Positions 36,171 through 47,090 of a DNA stretch of 64,000 nucleotides are shown in pieces (the stretch's first letter is position 1; each line of letters begins with the position of its first letter). Source of the DNA: Vibrio tapetis subsp. tapetis (lineage in GTDB: Bacteria; Pseudomonadota; Gammaproteobacteria; Enterobacterales; Vibrionaceae). The notes below the pieces were generated by a model. That model did no database searches and was not told where the DNA came from. It saw nothing but the letters and a program-made list of their open reading frames with translations. Made by a program: the position numbers and the translations under genes. The stretch spans positions 2,418,001 through 2,482,000 of the forward strand of contig NZ_LT960611.1 of the NCBI RefSeq assembly GCF_900233005.1, read 5' to 3'.

Positions 36171-37187
36171 TTAATTATCTCGTTTCTCACACGCTTTTAG
36201 GCGGCGATCGAGCTCTGCTATTTTGTGGACTCTAGGGACCATTTTACGCCATTCTTTATTTGGCTGTACTGGCACACCAGAGGAATAAACGCCTTTTTCG
36301 GTAATGTCGCGCATTACCATCGACATCCCCGTCACGGTAACCTGATCTACGATAGTGATATGGCCATTAACAACAGCGCCACCACCAAAGAAGCAGTATT
36401 TACCTATGTGTGTGCTACCGGCAACAATGACGGCTCCCGCCATTGCGCAGCCATAACCAACGTGCACGTTGTGTGCTATTTGGATTTGGTTGTCTAGCAC
36501 GACATTATCTTCAATGACAGTGTCATCAAGTGTACCACGGTCGATGGTGGTACATGCTCCGATCTCTACTCGATTGCCAACTTTAACAGACCCAACCTGA
36601 GGAATTTTAATCCACTCACCTTTGTCGTTAGCGTTGCCAAAGCCATCGGAACCAATAACTGCATTCGCTTGTATCAAACAATCATCGCCAATTTCAACGT
36701 TATGGTAGACGCTAACATTTGACCACAACTTGGTTCGAGCACCAATTTTAGCCTGTTTACCAATAAAGCAACCTGCTCCAATGCATGCACCTTCAGCGAT
36801 TACAGCACCAGACTCAATCACAGCATTCGCTCCAATTGACACTTGGTTACCAATAGATGCATCGCTTGCGATAACAGCGCTTGGCGCAATATCATGGGCT
36901 GGAGCTGGCGTCGAATCCAACGCTTGGGCAATCTTTGCGTACGCGACATAAGGGTCCGCGACGACAATGGCATTGCCTGTACAAAATTCGAGTTCTGAGT
37001 CTCGAACCAATACAGCACTGGCTTTACAATCTGGAAGCGCTTTACGAAACTTGGGATTAGATAAAAAAGCCAACTGACCAGAGTCGGCTTTTTCTAGTGC
37101 AGCAAAACCGGAGATAACGGTTTCGTTATCTCCGTGAAGCTGACCATCCGCAATTTGAGCTACTTGAGCAAGGGATAATGTCGTCAT
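36171..37187 (-). CDS. lpxD: LpxD, UDP-3-O-acylglucosamine N-acyltransferase
   Basis: A 338-residue beta-helix acyltransferase adding the second hydroxyacyl chain to lipid A precursor. The N-terminal uridine-binding domain (residues 1-100, with [19 protein letters not shown]) is followed by hexapeptide repeats. The catalytic His lies in [11 protein letters not shown] near 240, and a C-terminal helix ends the protein. Length is close to E. coli LpxD (341). It starts 4 bp after skp and is followed by fabZ, the standard bamA-skp-lpxD-fabZ order. Confidence 0.96.
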   Translation of the reverse strand: MTTLSLAQVAQIADGQLHGDNETVISGFAALEKADSGQLAFLSNPKFRKALPDCKASAVLVRDSELEFCTGNAIVVADPYVAYAKIAQALDSTPAPAHDIAPSAVIASDASIGNQVSIGANAVIESGAVIAEGACIGAGCFIGKQAKIGARTKLWSNVSVYHNVEIGDDCLIQANAVIGSDGFGNANDKGEWIKIPQVGSVKVGNRVEIGACTTIDRGTLDDTVIEDNVVLDNQIQIAHNVHVGYGCAMAGAVIVAGSTHIGKYCFFGGGAVVNGHITIVDQVTVTGMSMVMRDITEKGVYSSGVPVQPNKEWRKMVPRVHKIAELDRRLKACEKRDN

Positions 37188-37191
37188 AAAC

Positions 37192-37701
37192 TTATTTTAG
37201 TTCTTTAATCACTTTTTCAGAAAGATCCAAGTCAGGCTTTGCGTACTGAAGTGCGCTTGCATCAACAATCATGTCGTAGCCTTCTTTCTCAGCTACTTGA
37301 CCGATTGCTTTCTGGATCAACTTGAACAATTTTTGTTTTTCTTCATTTTCACGTCTAGCGCCTAGTTTCTCAAGCGATTGACCTTTGATTTTGTACTCTG
37401 CTTCCAAACCGGCGATTTGGATCTGCAAATTACGCATGCCGTCATCACCAAGCAATTCACCATCACGACGAGCTTGTTCTACTTTAGTTTTGATTTTTGC
37501 TTCCAATGCTTTTAGCTCGGCACCTTTGTCTTTAAATTCAGCTTGAAGCTTTTTTTGTACTGCTTCGCGCTGTGGGAGAGCTTGGAATATTTGTGCAGTA
37601 TTCACATAGCCAATTTTTTGAGCTGCTTCAGCCGCTTGGGCAAAGAATGAGCTGCTTAATACTACTAGGCTTAGGCCTGCTGCTTTAACGATATTTTTCA
37701 A
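37192..37701 (-). CDS. skp: Skp (OmpH), periplasmic chaperone
   Basis: A 169-residue exported chaperone that holds unfolded outer membrane proteins for delivery to BamA. Signal peptide up to about residue 26 (FFAQAAEA). The mature part is a long charged alpha-helical tentacle (residues 45-125, many Lys/Glu/Arg) between short beta segments ([11 protein letters not shown] at the start, [14 protein letters not shown] near the end). Located between bamA and lpxD, as in other gammaproteobacteria. Confidence 0.95.
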   Translation of the reverse strand: MKNIVKAAGLSLVVLSSSFFAQAAEAAQKIGYVNTAQIFQALPQREAVQKKLQAEFKDKGAELKALEAKIKTKVEQARRDGELLGDDGMRNLQIQIAGLEAEYKIKGQSLEKLGARRENEEKQKLFKLIQKAIGQVAEKEGYDMIVDASALQYAKPDLDLSEKVIKELK

Positions 37702-37715
37702 AATTCTCTCCTAAC

Positions 37716-40142
37716 TTAGAACGTTTGACCGATGGTGAATGTAAACACTTCTGTGTTATCACCTTCGTATTTTTTAATTGGGGTTGCCAATGAGAAAACC
37801 AAAGGACCCATTGGTGACATCCACTGAATTGCCGTACCAATAGAAGCACGGTAATTGCGTGGATCGGAATAATCGTAATAATATTGCTGACCAGAAGACA
37901 CACCTGTATCTGGATCTAGGTATTTAAACTCTGTGTCCCATACACTCGCCACATCCACAAACAAACTGGTGCGAATTTGACTGCGTACTTCATCTGATGC
38001 AAATGGCGTAGGGAAAATCACTTCCATACTTGCCAGAGCAACGGCGTTACCCCCTACGGATTTGTCTGTCGCCGTATAGTTCGAGTTGTTACCGCCAGAT
38101 GGGTTTTCATCGTATACCGCTTTCGGGCCCGCTGAATTAGAACGGAAGCCACGTAGGGTCGTAAAGCCACCCGCATAGTAGTTTTCATAAAATGGGAACA
38201 GGTTATCGTTATCACCCGACTTACCGTAACCATTTCCGTAACCTAATCGACCGCGCAGCAACAAGGCGAACTCATGTTTTTCAGTTAACGGGAAATACTG
38301 CTTCACATCGTACTGCATTTTAAAGTACTGAACGTCAGAGCCAGGTACGGTCATTTTGTAAAATGCCGACTGGTGATTACCGGCTGTCGGGAAGAAACCT
38401 TTGTTCAAGTTATTACGAGTCCAATTCAAAGAAAAATCGAAATCATTAACCAACAGACTATTATCGATTACGTTACCGGCCTCTCTTTGCACCTGTAGGA
38501 ACTTTTCAATCTGAGCATATGGGTCAAGATTGGAGATCTTATTATGGGTATAACCCACACCAAATTCGAAGAAGTTTAATTCATCAAACGGGAAACCCCA
38601 TGTCAGCCTTGTTCCGTAGCTTTCATTGGTATAATCGACGATGCCCGCTTCAGATGCTTCAAATTGGTTGTAGAAAACCTTACCACCTAAACTCACGCCA
38701 TCAAGGTTCCAATATGGGTCTCGATATTCTAGGCTAACGTTTTTACGGTATTTATTGGTAGAGGCATTAATGCCAACTCGGTTACCCGTACCAGCAAAGT
38801 TATCTTGCTGTAGACCAACTTGGAAACTAATACCTGACTCGGTACCATAACCAACACCAAAGTTTACGCTACCTGAGTTCGCTTCTTTTACGTTATAAAC
38901 TAGATCGACCTGATCATCAGACCCTGCAACACGAACCGTTTGCACGTCTACTTTTTCAAAGAAACCTAAACGGTTAAGGCGACTTTTACCGGTATCGATT
39001 GATTTAGAGTTCAACCAGCTGCCTTCCATTTGGCGCATTTCACGGCGCAAAACTTCATCTTTGGTTGAATTGTTACCTACAAATCGGATATCACGAACAT
39101 AAATTCGTTTCCCGGCTTCAACATTGATAACTAAGGAAACCGTCTGGTTTTCATCATCAAACTCAGGGATCGTTCGAACTTGTGGGTAGGCATAGCCGGC
39201 TTCACCAAGAAGGCGTTTAATGCCCTCTTCTAAGCTGGTTACAGCAGAGCCATCATAGATATCACCTTTCTCGAAGGAGACCATCCGTTTGAATTCGTCT
39301 TCTTTGCCTATCAGTTCACCACGGAAGTTCACTGTATCGATAGAGTAAGGCTTCCCTTCATCGATCGTTAGCGCGATATATACGCCTTTTTTATCCGGGG
39401 AGATAGACACTTGCGTATTCGTTACTTGGAATTTTAAGTAACCTTGATTCAAGTAAAATGAACGCAGGGTTTCAATATCGCCCGCCAATACTTGCTTTTG
39501 ATACTTTTCATCGGCTAGGAAATTCCACCAAGGAACATCCACATTAAGATTAAAGCGTGAGCGCAATTCATCGTCAGCAAAAACGGTATTACCTAAGAAG
39601 TTGATCTGTTGAATTTTAGCAGAAACACCTTCGGTAAATACGAACTTGAGATCAGAACGGTTACGAGGTAAAGGAGTAACAACGGCTTTAACTTCAGCGT
39701 TATATTTACCCACGCTGTAGTAGAAGTCTTCTAAGCCTTTTTCAATGTTACTGAGTGAGGTGCGATCCAGCGCCTCACCAACACGGATGCCAGATGCATC
39801 AAGGCTTGTTTGCAGTTGCTCTTCTTTAATCGCCTTGTTACCAGAGAACGAAACACTCGCAATGGTTGGGCGCTCTTTCACTTCAATGACAAGAACATCC
39901 CCATCGCGCAGTACTTGAATATCTTCAAAGTTACCGGACTCGTATAAGGCTTTAATAATTTTGGATACATCTTGCTGCTCAACAGTATCACCAATTCGGA
40001 TTGGCATTTTTAACAACGCTGCACCCAATGCAACACGCTGAAGGCCTTCGATTTTGATGTCTTGAACAACAAATTTCTCTGCACCATTTACCATTGTACT
40101 GCCGAGCAGTAGGGAGGTAAGTAGTAAATGCTTGATCGCCAT
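37716..40142 (-). CDS. bamA: BamA, outer membrane protein assembly factor
   Basis: An 808-residue outer membrane protein: signal peptide (MAIKHLLLTSLLLGSTMVNG), five POTRA domains (about residues 22-420) and a 16-stranded barrel ending in the terminal Phe (EVFTFTIGQTF). The VRGF-type motif of strand 6 loop is seen as TTLRGF near 660. It folds outer membrane proteins together with lipoproteins encoded elsewhere. Length agrees with E. coli BamA (810). rseP lies 63 bp upstream and skp 14 bp downstream. Confidence 0.97.
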   Translation of the reverse strand: MAIKHLLLTSLLLGSTMVNGAEKFVVQDIKIEGLQRVALGAALLKMPIRIGDTVEQQDVSKIIKALYESGNFEDIQVLRDGDVLVIEVKERPTIASVSFSGNKAIKEEQLQTSLDASGIRVGEALDRTSLSNIEKGLEDFYYSVGKYNAEVKAVVTPLPRNRSDLKFVFTEGVSAKIQQINFLGNTVFADDELRSRFNLNVDVPWWNFLADEKYQKQVLAGDIETLRSFYLNQGYLKFQVTNTQVSISPDKKGVYIALTIDEGKPYSIDTVNFRGELIGKEDEFKRMVSFEKGDIYDGSAVTSLEEGIKRLLGEAGYAYPQVRTIPEFDDENQTVSLVINVEAGKRIYVRDIRFVGNNSTKDEVLRREMRQMEGSWLNSKSIDTGKSRLNRLGFFEKVDVQTVRVAGSDDQVDLVYNVKEANSGSVNFGVGYGTESGISFQVGLQQDNFAGTGNRVGINASTNKYRKNVSLEYRDPYWNLDGVSLGGKVFYNQFEASEAGIVDYTNESYGTRLTWGFPFDELNFFEFGVGYTHNKISNLDPYAQIEKFLQVQREAGNVIDNSLLVNDFDFSLNWTRNNLNKGFFPTAGNHQSAFYKMTVPGSDVQYFKMQYDVKQYFPLTEKHEFALLLRGRLGYGNGYGKSGDNDNLFPFYENYYAGGFTTLRGFRSNSAGPKAVYDENPSGGNNSNYTATDKSVGGNAVALASMEVIFPTPFASDEVRSQIRTSLFVDVASVWDTEFKYLDPDTGVSSGQQYYYDYSDPRNYRASIGTAIQWMSPMGPLVFSLATPIKKYEGDNTEVFTFTIGQTF

Positions 40143-40205
40143 ATCTATTCTGATTATTCCTTGCTACTTCTTTTAATGCCAGTTTGCTATATCAATCAGC
40201 TGATA

Positions 40206-41564
40206 TCACAGGCGCGTAAAATCGTTAAATAACGCTACTACCATAAGAGACATAATGATTGCACCTCCTATACGGTAGCCAACTTCCTGAACCGCTTCCG
40301 GTACAGGTCGTCGTATTACCGCTTCAATGGCTAGGAACAACAAATGCCCGCCATCGAGAACCGGTAAAGGTAATAAATTAATAATACCTAAGTTAACGCT
40401 GATTAAGGCCATAAAGCTCAAAAAGTAAACCAAGCCGTAATCTGCTGTCGCACCCGCTCCTTTCGCAATCGAAATCGGGCCACTCAGGTTTTCAATACCC
40501 ACATCACCTACAATCAGTTTTTTTAACATGCTGAAGGTTAATGAAATAATTTGTCCGGTTTTATCAACCGCTTTCCCAACGGATTCAAATACACCATATT
40601 TCAATTCAAAGCGATAATTTTCAGGCCATTCTGCGACTTCCGGTGCAATACCAGCAAAACCGATTAACTTTCCATCTGATACTTGTTTCGAATCAGGGAT
40701 AAGCTCTGTCTTTACCGTTTGCCCTGCTCTATCGACCGTTATCGAGATTGGAGCATTCGCATTGCTTCGAATCAGCTCAACCACTTGCTGCCATTGAGTA
40801 ATCTTACTGCCATCAGCGGTAAGGATCGTATCGCCAACTTGCAAGCCTGCTTTTTCAGCCGCCCCACCTTCGCCAATATGCGCTAAGGTTGTCGATACTT
40901 CAGGTCGAAACGGTACAAAACCCAGTGTCGACATTGGCGATTCTTTTTCTGGATCAAAATGCCAATCTCGAATGTCTACTTTCTTAACTTGTTCAACACC
41001 TATTGCGTCGTCAGATGTCACTGTTAAGGTCATCACATCATCGCCGATATGAGAAATCAGCTGCATGTTAACTGATTCCCAATCTGCGGTTTCGATTCCT
41101 GAAACGGCTTTTAGTTCCATTCCAGTTTCAATTCCGGCTTGTGCAACAATAGAATGAGCCGTTACTTGACCAATTACGGGCTTCACCGCAGGCACGCCAA
41201 TAAGAAACACAACCCAATAAGCAAATAGAGCAAATACAAAGTTAAAAGCAGGACCCGCCCCAATGATAGCGGCACGTTGCCATAACGACTTATGATTAAA
41301 AGCGCTCGATTTTTCTTGCTCTGTTATGTCATCAACACGGCCATCAAGCATCTTGACATAGCCCCCTAATGGGATCATCGCAATGCTATATTCTGTGCCA
41401 TCTTTTCCTGTTTTAGACCAGATCGATTTACCAAAACCGATAGAAAACTTTAATACTTGCACGCCGCACTTACGCGCAACCCAGAAGTGACCAAATTCAT
41501 GTACAGCGACGAGTACACCAAGTGCAACGATAAATGACGCTAAATTCCACAGTATGTCTGTCAT
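40206..41564 (-). CDS. rseP: RseP, site-2 intramembrane zinc metalloprotease
   Basis: A 452-residue inner-membrane protease that makes the second cut in anti-sigma factor RseA, releasing sigma-E. The zinc motif HEFGH is at residues 22-26, the third-ligand motif [11 protein letters not shown] near 395-405, and two PDZ domains lie in the periplasmic middle part (around 125-200 and 215-290). Next to bamA, which in E. coli belongs to the sigma-E envelope response. Overlaps the end of ispC by 4 bp, indicating coupling. Confidence 0.96.
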   Translation of the reverse strand: MTDILWNLASFIVALGVLVAVHEFGHFWVARKCGVQVLKFSIGFGKSIWSKTGKDGTEYSIAMIPLGGYVKMLDGRVDDITEQEKSSAFNHKSLWQRAAIIGAGPAFNFVFALFAYWVVFLIGVPAVKPVIGQVTAHSIVAQAGIETGMELKAVSGIETADWESVNMQLISHIGDDVMTLTVTSDDAIGVEQVKKVDIRDWHFDPEKESPMSTLGFVPFRPEVSTTLAHIGEGGAAEKAGLQVGDTILTADGSKITQWQQVVELIRSNANAPISITVDRAGQTVKTELIPDSKQVSDGKLIGFAGIAPEVAEWPENYRFELKYGVFESVGKAVDKTGQIISLTFSMLKKLIVGDVGIENLSGPISIAKGAGATADYGLVYFLSFMALISVNLGIINLLPLPVLDGGHLLFLAIEAVIRRPVPEAVQEVGYRIGGAIIMSLMVVALFNDFTRL

Positions 41565-42766
41565 AGTGTTCGCTCAGTAATGTATTGGTTTGCGTAGCTA
41601 CGTGCCATTTGATCCAGCTCGAGCAAGCTTTCTAAATTATCTAGTGCTAACTGCTGTTGTCCACACAATTTATTCAAAACTTGCTCATTTATGCTAGCAA
41701 TGTCTGTAAATTTAATTTGTTTTCGCAAGAATGCATCAACGGCTATTTCGTTAGCCGCATTCAAACCTGTTGTGGCATGTTGCCCTTCATAACAAGCATC
41801 GATCGCAAGCTTTAAGCATGGATAACGTGAATAGTCCGGCTCAAGGAACGTAAGCTCACCCACTTTAGTAAAATCAAGCGGAGCAACACCGGCAGCGACG
41901 CGTTCAGGATAGGACATGGTAAGGGCTATTGGGGTCGCCATATCGGGCTTGCCCATCTGCGCAAGCACTGAGCCATCTTTATATTGCACCATAGAATGGA
42001 TCACCGACTGAGGGTGAATGATAACCTTTAATTGTTCTTGAGATGCGTTGAATAACCACTTGGCCTCAATGAACTCAAGCCCTTTATTCATCATTGTGGC
42101 GGAGTCTACCGAGATCTTTGGTCCCATAGACCAATTAGGGTGCGCGATGGCTTGTTCTGGCGTTACCGAAGCTAACGTTGATACATCTGAATATCGGAAT
42201 GGACCGCCAGAGCCTGTTAGGAGAATAGAAGAGACACCATGCTCCTCTAAGTTGCAGTGACCCATCTTAGTTTGAATGCTTTGTGGTAAACACTGGAAAA
42301 TAGCGTTGTGCTCACTGTCTACTGGCAAGAGTTCAGCACCGTATTTCTCAACAGCATCAATAAACAACTGACCCGACATCACGAGGGCTTCTTTATTCGC
42401 AAGTAACACACGTTTACCCGCTTGTACTGCTGCCATCGTAGGGATTAAACCTGCAGCACCTACGATCGCCGCCATGACCATATCGACTTCATCCATAGAA
42501 GCGACAGCGCACATGCCATCCTCTCCGGACAAAACTTGAGTCCTAGGGCTGATTGCAGCAATGTTATTTCTTAATTGAACTGCCGCTTCTTCACAGGCCA
42601 TAACAGCAAAGCTCGGTTGCCATTTTGCGCACAACAAAGACATACTCTCAACGTTAGTTCCTGCCGCTAAAGCAAACACTGTGAATTGATCGCGGTTTTG
42701 TTCGACGACCTTTAAGGTGCTTGTTCCAATGGAGCCTGTTGCACCTAGAATGGTTAAATTTTGCAT
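41561..42766 (-). CDS. ispC: IspC (Dxr), 1-deoxy-D-xylulose 5-phosphate reductoisomerase
   Basis: A 401-residue NADPH enzyme making MEP from DXP, the committed step of the non-mevalonate isoprenoid pathway. NADPH-binding [11 protein letters not shown] is at residue 8; [10 protein letters not shown] near 123 and [14 protein letters not shown] near 148 hold metal/substrate residues; [13 protein letters not shown] near 222. It sits downstream of uppS-cdsA, whose UppS uses the isoprenoid product. A hairpin at 42791-42816 separates it from cdsA. Confidence 0.96.
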   Translation of the reverse strand: MQNLTILGATGSIGTSTLKVVEQNRDQFTVFALAAGTNVESMSLLCAKWQPSFAVMACEEAAVQLRNNIAAISPRTQVLSGEDGMCAVASMDEVDMVMAAIVGAAGLIPTMAAVQAGKRVLLANKEALVMSGQLFIDAVEKYGAELLPVDSEHNAIFQCLPQSIQTKMGHCNLEEHGVSSILLTGSGGPFRYSDVSTLASVTPEQAIAHPNWSMGPKISVDSATMMNKGLEFIEAKWLFNASQEQLKVIIHPQSVIHSMVQYKDGSVLAQMGKPDMATPIALTMSYPERVAAGVAPLDFTKVGELTFLEPDYSRYPCLKLAIDACYEGQHATTGLNAANEIAVDAFLRKQIKFTDIASINEQVLNKLCGQQQLALDNLESLLELDQMARSYANQYITERTL

Positions 42767-42790
42767 TCAATTATGACCGTTTCAGTATGT

Positions 42791-42816
42791 AAAAAGACAA
42801 GTCTCCTTGTCTTTTT
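42791..42816 (-). terminator. hairpin between cdsA and ispC
   Basis: AAAAAGACAAG (42791-42801) pairs exactly with CTTGTCTTTTT (42806-42816), loop TCTC; the minus-strand RNA would end in a T5 run. Partial termination within the operon is likely. Confidence 0.7.
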
Positions 42817-42823
42817 AACTATA

Positions 42824-43666
42824 TTAGAAAATGAAGTAGAGCAAGGCAAAGACGGGAAATGCGGCGGTTAAACTGTCGATCCGGTCTAACACTCCGCCAT
42901 GTCCAGGAATGATGTTACTGCTGTCTTTGATCCCAGACACACGTTTAAACATGCTTTCAACCAAATCTCCAAGTACCGAAATGATAACCGTCACCAATGC
43001 AATCAATGACATTGTTACCCAGCTATCAAATTGTAGTTCAAACCATTGGGCTGCGCCCCAACCAACAATCAAGGCAGCAACGATACCGCCAACCAAGCCT
43101 TCGATGGTTTTATTTGGGCTTACATGTGGAGCCATTTTAGTTTTACCAAATGTTTTGCCCGCAAAGTACGCACCGCTATCAGCTGACCAAACTAGGAAAC
43201 AAACAAATAGAACTAGCTTTGCGCCATAGTATTCATCGACACCAGCGCCTTCTGCTCTTAGTAAAACAATACTGGTAAAAAATGGAACAAGCGTTAGCCA
43301 ACCAAATGCATTACGTAGCAAATTGGAGTGTTGCCACATTCCTACGGACTTAGGGTAGGTAATAGCAAGTAAACTGGCGACAACCCACCAGATAGAGCCA
43401 ATGGCAAGAATAGCGAAATGCGCGGCGGGTAACGGCTTTAAAAGTTCAGGTTCAAAAGGTAGGAGCACGAGTATTACGGCCATCACAACTGCGGCTGGTA
43501 TTAAAGCCATAACGCGAGAATTGTGCTTTACAAACTGAGTCCATTCCCAGAAACCGATCATCGTTACTGCTGCGATCGCAGCAATAAAAAGTGGCATTGA
43601 TAGTTCAAAAATGCCCAGTACAACCAGTGGCGCTAAGATCAGCGCGGTAATAATTCTTTGTTTCAA
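42824..43666 (-). CDS. cdsA: CdsA, phosphatidate cytidylyltransferase
   Basis: A 280-residue polytopic inner-membrane enzyme making CDP-diacylglycerol from phosphatidate and CTP, the branch point of phospholipid synthesis. Several membrane helices in the first ~170 residues. The CDP-DAG synthase signature is seen as WSADSGAYFAGKTFGK near 160, and the C-terminal GDLVESMFKRVSGIKDSS...GHGGVLDRIDSL from 235 on. Start 21 bp after uppS. Length agrees with E. coli CdsA (285). Confidence 0.95.
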   Translation of the reverse strand: MKQRIITALILAPLVVLGIFELSMPLFIAAIAAVTMIGFWEWTQFVKHNSRVMALIPAAVVMAVILVLLPFEPELLKPLPAAHFAILAIGSIWWVVASLLAITYPKSVGMWQHSNLLRNAFGWLTLVPFFTSIVLLRAEGAGVDEYYGAKLVLFVCFLVWSADSGAYFAGKTFGKTKMAPHVSPNKTIEGLVGGIVAALIVGWGAAQWFELQFDSWVTMSLIALVTVIISVLGDLVESMFKRVSGIKDSSNIIPGHGGVLDRIDSLTAAFPVFALLYFIF

Positions 43667-43687
43667 GCCGACGAGTCCTTTTCTTTG

Positions 43688-44440
43688 TTATTCTGTCATC
43701 AATTGGGTAATTTGCTCACCCGTGCAACCAAAACGTCGCTCTCTGCTTACAAACCAAGCAACGGCTTCTGCCAAGCTATCTTCATTGAAGTCTGGCCAAT
43801 ATTGCTCAGTAAAATACATTTCTGCGTATGCCATCTGCCACAAAATAAAGTTACTGATACGACGCTCACCGCTAGTACGTATCATTAAATCTACTTCAGG
43901 TATATCTGACATAGCTAAGTAACTGGTAATCAACTCTTCGTCAATATCATCAACGATGAGATCACCAGTCGCGGCTTCAGCAGCAATTTTCTTTACTGCT
44001 TGGGCTATGTCCCACTTTCCGCCATAATTTGCAGCGACATTCAGAACCATGCCCGTATTATTACTCGTCAATGCTTCAGCTTCTGCGATTTTTTTTTGTA
44101 AACGAGAGCTAAAACGGGTGGTATCGCCAATAATACGAAGTTGCAGATTATTCTTATGCAGGCGTTTCACTTCTTTGGACAAAACTGTAATAAACAGTTC
44201 CATCAACAAATTCACTTCATCTTTTGGTCGACGCCAGTTCTCACTACTGAAAGCAAACAATGTTATCGCTTTTATCCCTAAACGAGTTCCAGCAGAGATG
44301 GTTTTACGTACGGCGCTAACACCGGCTTTATGCCCAAAAACACGTGGTTTCCCCTGAGCTTTTGCCCAACGTCCATTACCATCCATGATGATTGCGATAT
44401 GTTTAGGAAGTGCGTCTGAAATGACTTGAGTGTTCGGCAT
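43688..44440 (-). CDS. uppS: UppS (IspU), undecaprenyl diphosphate synthase
   Basis: A 250-residue cis-prenyltransferase producing the C55 lipid carrier for peptidoglycan and O-antigen. The catalytic Asp20 sits in [14 protein letters not shown], followed by [22 protein letters not shown] near 72 and [15 protein letters not shown] near 200 are the substrate-binding blocks. Length agrees with E. coli (253). It follows a strong terminator after frr, so it probably has its own promoter in the 146-bp gap. Confidence 0.96.
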   Translation of the reverse strand: MPNTQVISDALPKHIAIIMDGNGRWAKAQGKPRVFGHKAGVSAVRKTISAGTRLGIKAITLFAFSSENWRRPKDEVNLLMELFITVLSKEVKRLHKNNLQLRIIGDTTRFSSRLQKKIAEAEALTSNNTGMVLNVAANYGGKWDIAQAVKKIAAEAATGDLIVDDIDEELITSYLAMSDIPEVDLMIRTSGERRISNFILWQMAYAEMYFTEQYWPDFNEDSLAEAVAWFVSRERRFGCTGEQITQLMTE

Positions 44441-44481
44441 AGTGAATTAAATGATTAAAATGGGGTGTGATAATACCATAT

Positions 44482-44514
44482 AAAAAAAGCGCTGTGCTAA
44501 CCACACAGCGCTTT
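44482..44514 (-). terminator. frr terminator
   Basis: On the minus strand AAAGCGCTGTG pairs with CACAGCGCTTT (plus-strand 44504-44514 and 44486-44496), loop of 7 nt, followed by seven T. Strong intrinsic terminator between frr and uppS. Confidence 0.88.
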
Positions 44515-44586
44515 ACAACATAAAAGTGTAACAACTGCTTGTTTATGCTTCGATTTAGCTAAAAATCAACATAAACAAAATCAGTC

Positions 44587-45144
44587 TTATACTTCCATTA
44601 GCTCTTTTTCTTTGGTTGCTAAAACGTCATCAACGCTCTTAACTGCAGCATCCGTTAGCTTTTGAATTTCGTCTTGTGCTCTGCGATCGTCATCTTCAGA
44701 GATCTCTTTATCTTTCAAAAGACCTTTAAGGTCGCCGTTTGCATCACGACGAATGTTACGGATAGCAACACGACCACCTTCCGCTTCACCACGTACAATT
44801 TTAACAAGGTCTTTACGACGCTCTTCTGTTAGCGGTGGAAGTGGTACGCGGATAACAGTGCCTGCAGACATTGGGTTTAGGCCCAGGTCAGACATCAAGA
44901 TTGCTTTTTCAATAAGAGGAGTTAGCTCTCGGTCAAAAACTGTAATAGCCAATGTACGCGCATCTTCTGCAACAACGTTCGCTACTTGGTTAAGAGGAGT
45001 TGGAGCACCATAATACTCAACAGTAAGACCAGAAAGTAAGCTTGGGTGAGCACGACCTGTACGAATCTTTAGCAGGCTATTTCTCAGTGCTTCTACGCTT
45101 TTTTCCATGCGCTCTTGTGCGTCTTTTTTGATTTCATTAATCAC
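44587..45144 (-). CDS. frr: Frr, ribosome recycling factor
   Basis: A 185-residue protein that, with EF-G, splits post-termination ribosomes. Mostly helical. [19 protein letters not shown] near residue 29 and [22 protein letters not shown] sequence ([14 protein letters not shown]) near 100 are characteristic. Length equals E. coli Frr (185). It follows pyrH by 47 bp in the conserved rpsB-tsf-pyrH-frr order and ends at a strong terminator. Confidence 0.97.
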   Translation of the reverse strand: MINEIKKDAQERMEKSVEALRNSLLKIRTGRAHPSLLSGLTVEYYGAPTPLNQVANVVAEDARTLAITVFDRELTPLIEKAILMSDLGLNPMSAGTVIRVPLPPLTEERRKDLVKIVRGEAEGGRVAIRNIRRDANGDLKGLLKDKEISEDDDRRAQDEIQKLTDAAVKSVDDVLATKEKELMEV

Positions 45145-45191
45145 AATGTCACCTTATTACTTATCTTAGAGAATGCGTAAACTTGATGGGC

Positions 45192-45923
45192 TTATTCAGC
45201 GTCGCTGATAAGTGTACCTTCAGTTTCACCCATTACCACACGACGCAGTGCGCCTGGCTTATTCATGTTAAAGACACGGATTGGCATTTTGTGATCACGC
45301 GCTAGAGTGAACGCAGCCAGATCCATGACTTTTAATTCTTTTTCAAGAACAACGTTGTAGTGAAGCTTATCATACAACTCTGCATCAGGGTTTGCTACTG
45401 GGTCAGCATTATATACGCCATCAACTTTTGTCGCTTTGAGAACTACGTCAGCTTCAATTTCAATACCACGTAGACATGCCGCAGAATCTGTTGTGAAGAA
45501 TGGGTTACCAGTACCCGCAGAGAAGATAACAACACGGCCTTGACGAAGCTCACGGATTGCATCAGCCCAGTTGTAATCGTCACAAACACCCTTCAATTGA
45601 ATTGCTGACATTACACGAGCATTTACGTAGGCACGATGCAGCGCATCACGCATTGCTAAGCCGTTCATTACTGTTGCTAGCATACCCATGTGGTCACCAA
45701 CAACGCGGTTCATGCCCGCTTCAGCAAGGCCAGCACCACGGAACAAGTTGCCACCGCCAATTACCACACCAACTTCAACACCTAGCTCAACTAACTCTTT
45801 GATCTCTTGAGCCATACGCTCCAGAGTGGTTGGGTCAATACCAAAGCCTTCATCGCCTTGAAGCGCTTCACCGCTAAGTTTAAGCAGGATACGTTGATAT
45901 ACGGGTTTAGGATTCGTAGTCAT
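45192..45923 (-). CDS. pyrH: PyrH, UMP kinase
   Basis: A 243-residue amino acid kinase-fold enzyme phosphorylating UMP to UDP, allosterically controlled by GTP and [20 protein letters not shown] near residue 13, [12 protein letters not shown] near 51 and [19 protein letters not shown] near 138 hold the nucleotide and UMP sites; the C-terminus ends GTLISDAE. Length agrees with E. coli (241). It connects to the uracil salvage gene upp in this window, whose UMP product it uses. Confidence 0.97.
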   Translation of the reverse strand: MTTNPKPVYQRILLKLSGEALQGDEGFGIDPTTLERMAQEIKELVELGVEVGVVIGGGNLFRGAGLAEAGMNRVVGDHMGMLATVMNGLAMRDALHRAYVNARVMSAIQLKGVCDDYNWADAIRELRQGRVVIFSAGTGNPFFTTDSAACLRGIEIEADVVLKATKVDGVYNADPVANPDAELYDKLHYNVVLEKELKVMDLAAFTLARDHKMPIRVFNMNKPGALRRVVMGETEGTLISDAE

Positions 45924-45960
45924 GGCGTTTACCTTTCAAATAAGAGTTGTTGATTAACAG

Positions 45961-46060
45961 TCATGGATAGAGGTTCTAAAAGCTAAGTACTAAAAGCTAA
46001 TGTAGGGACACTTCGCGTTTAGCATTTAGCACTTCGTACTTGAACCTTCATTCATCACTG
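45961..46060. repeat. pyrH-tsf intergenic repeat with inverted halves
   Basis: The left half reads TTCTAAAAGCTAAGTACTAA then AAGCTAATG; the right half (46012-46045) carries GCGTTTAGCATTTAGCACTTCGTACTTG, the same words in reverse orientation. Together they resemble the dnaE-rnhB element. The stretch is non-coding and could fold as a long imperfect hairpin. Confidence 0.6.
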
Positions 46061-46082
46061 TTAATTTTCGTTTTCTATTCAT

Positions 46083-46116
46083 AAAAAGACCGCAGCCTTG
46101 GCTACGGTCTTTTTTT
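46083..46116 (-). terminator. terminator downstream of tsf
   Basis: AAAGACCG(C)AGC and GCT(A)CGGTCTTTTTT form a strong stem with loop CTTG, T-rich on both strands. It separates rpsB-tsf from pyrH-frr. Confidence 0.85.
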
Positions 46117-46133
46117 AAACAATACGCTAAGGA

Positions 46134-46979
46134 TTAACCTTTTTGTACCGCAGCAACTTCGTCAGCGAAGCTCATTTCTTCTGCTTTCTCGATACCTTCA
46201 CCAACTTCTAAACGTACGAAGTTAGTTACTGTAGCGCCTTTCTCTTTAAGAATTTCGCCAACAGTTTTCTTAGGTTCCATTACGAAAGCCTGACCAGTTA
46301 GAGATACTTCGCCCGTGAATTTCTTCATACGGCCAACAACCATCTTCTCTGCGATTTCTTGAGGCTTGCCTTCGTTCATTGCGATTTCAACTTGAACCGC
46401 TTTCTCTTTAGCAACTACGTCTGCTGGTACGTCTTCTGGGTTAACAAACTCAGGACGTGAAGCAGCAACGTGCATAGCAACGTGCTTAAGTGTTTCAGCA
46501 TCGCCTTCACCAGCAACAACAACACCGATTTTCTCACCGTGACGGTAAGTAGCAAGTGCAGCGCCTTCAGCGTACTGTACGCGACGGATGTTGATGTTCT
46601 CACCAATTTTAGTGATAAGAGCGATACGAGTTTCTTCAAATTTAGCTTGAAGAGCTTCGATGTCTAGTTTTTCAGCTAGAGCAGCAGTTGCAACTTCGTC
46701 AGCAAATGCTAGGAAACCAGCATCTTTAGCAACGAAGTCAGTTTGGCAGTTTACTTCTAGGATAACTGCAACGCCGTCAGCATCTTTGATGATGATCGCG
46801 CCTTCAGCTGCAACGTTACCAGCTTTTTTAGCTGCTTTCGCTGCGCCACTTTTACGCATGTTTTCAATTGCTAGCTCGATATCACCATCAGCAGCAACAA
46901 GCGCTTTTTTACATTCCATCATGCCAGCGGCTGTGCGCTCGCGAAGTTCTTTTACTAGAGCAGCAGTAACAGTTGCCAT
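46134..46979 (-). CDS. tsf: Tsf, elongation factor Ts
   Basis: A 281-residue nucleotide exchange factor for EF-Tu. The N-terminal UBA-like part [19 protein letters not shown] is near residue 8 and the core [10 protein letters not shown] motif near 80; the C-terminal module is complete. Start [10 protein letters not shown] (ATG ending 46979) is the family start; a longer frame to 47030 is rejected because it runs into the intergenic leader. rpsB lies 61-111 bp upstream, the conserved rpsB-tsf operon. Confidence 0.97.
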   Translation of the reverse strand: MATVTAALVKELRERTAAGMMECKKALVAADGDIELAIENMRKSGAAKAAKKAGNVAAEGAIIIKDADGVAVILEVNCQTDFVAKDAGFLAFADEVATAALAEKLDIEALQAKFEETRIALITKIGENINIRRVQYAEGAALATYRHGEKIGVVVAGEGDAETLKHVAMHVAASRPEFVNPEDVPADVVAKEKAVQVEIAMNEGKPQEIAEKMVVGRMKKFTGEVSLTGQAFVMEPKKTVGEILKEKGATVTNFVRLEVGEGIEKAEEMSFADEVAAVQKG

Positions 46980-47090
46980 TCTTAAAATCCTCGGTTGATT
47001 CCAATTAAGGTAAAAATCAGGGGCACACATTGGGCCCCTGATGCTAACTATGACTTAACTTAATGAAAGCTAAGTGACTCAGAGTCGCTA

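Noticed and set aside
46980..47030. 17-codon N-terminal extension of tsf
   Set aside because: EF-Ts proteins begin at [13 protein letters not shown]; the extension is intergenic sequence.
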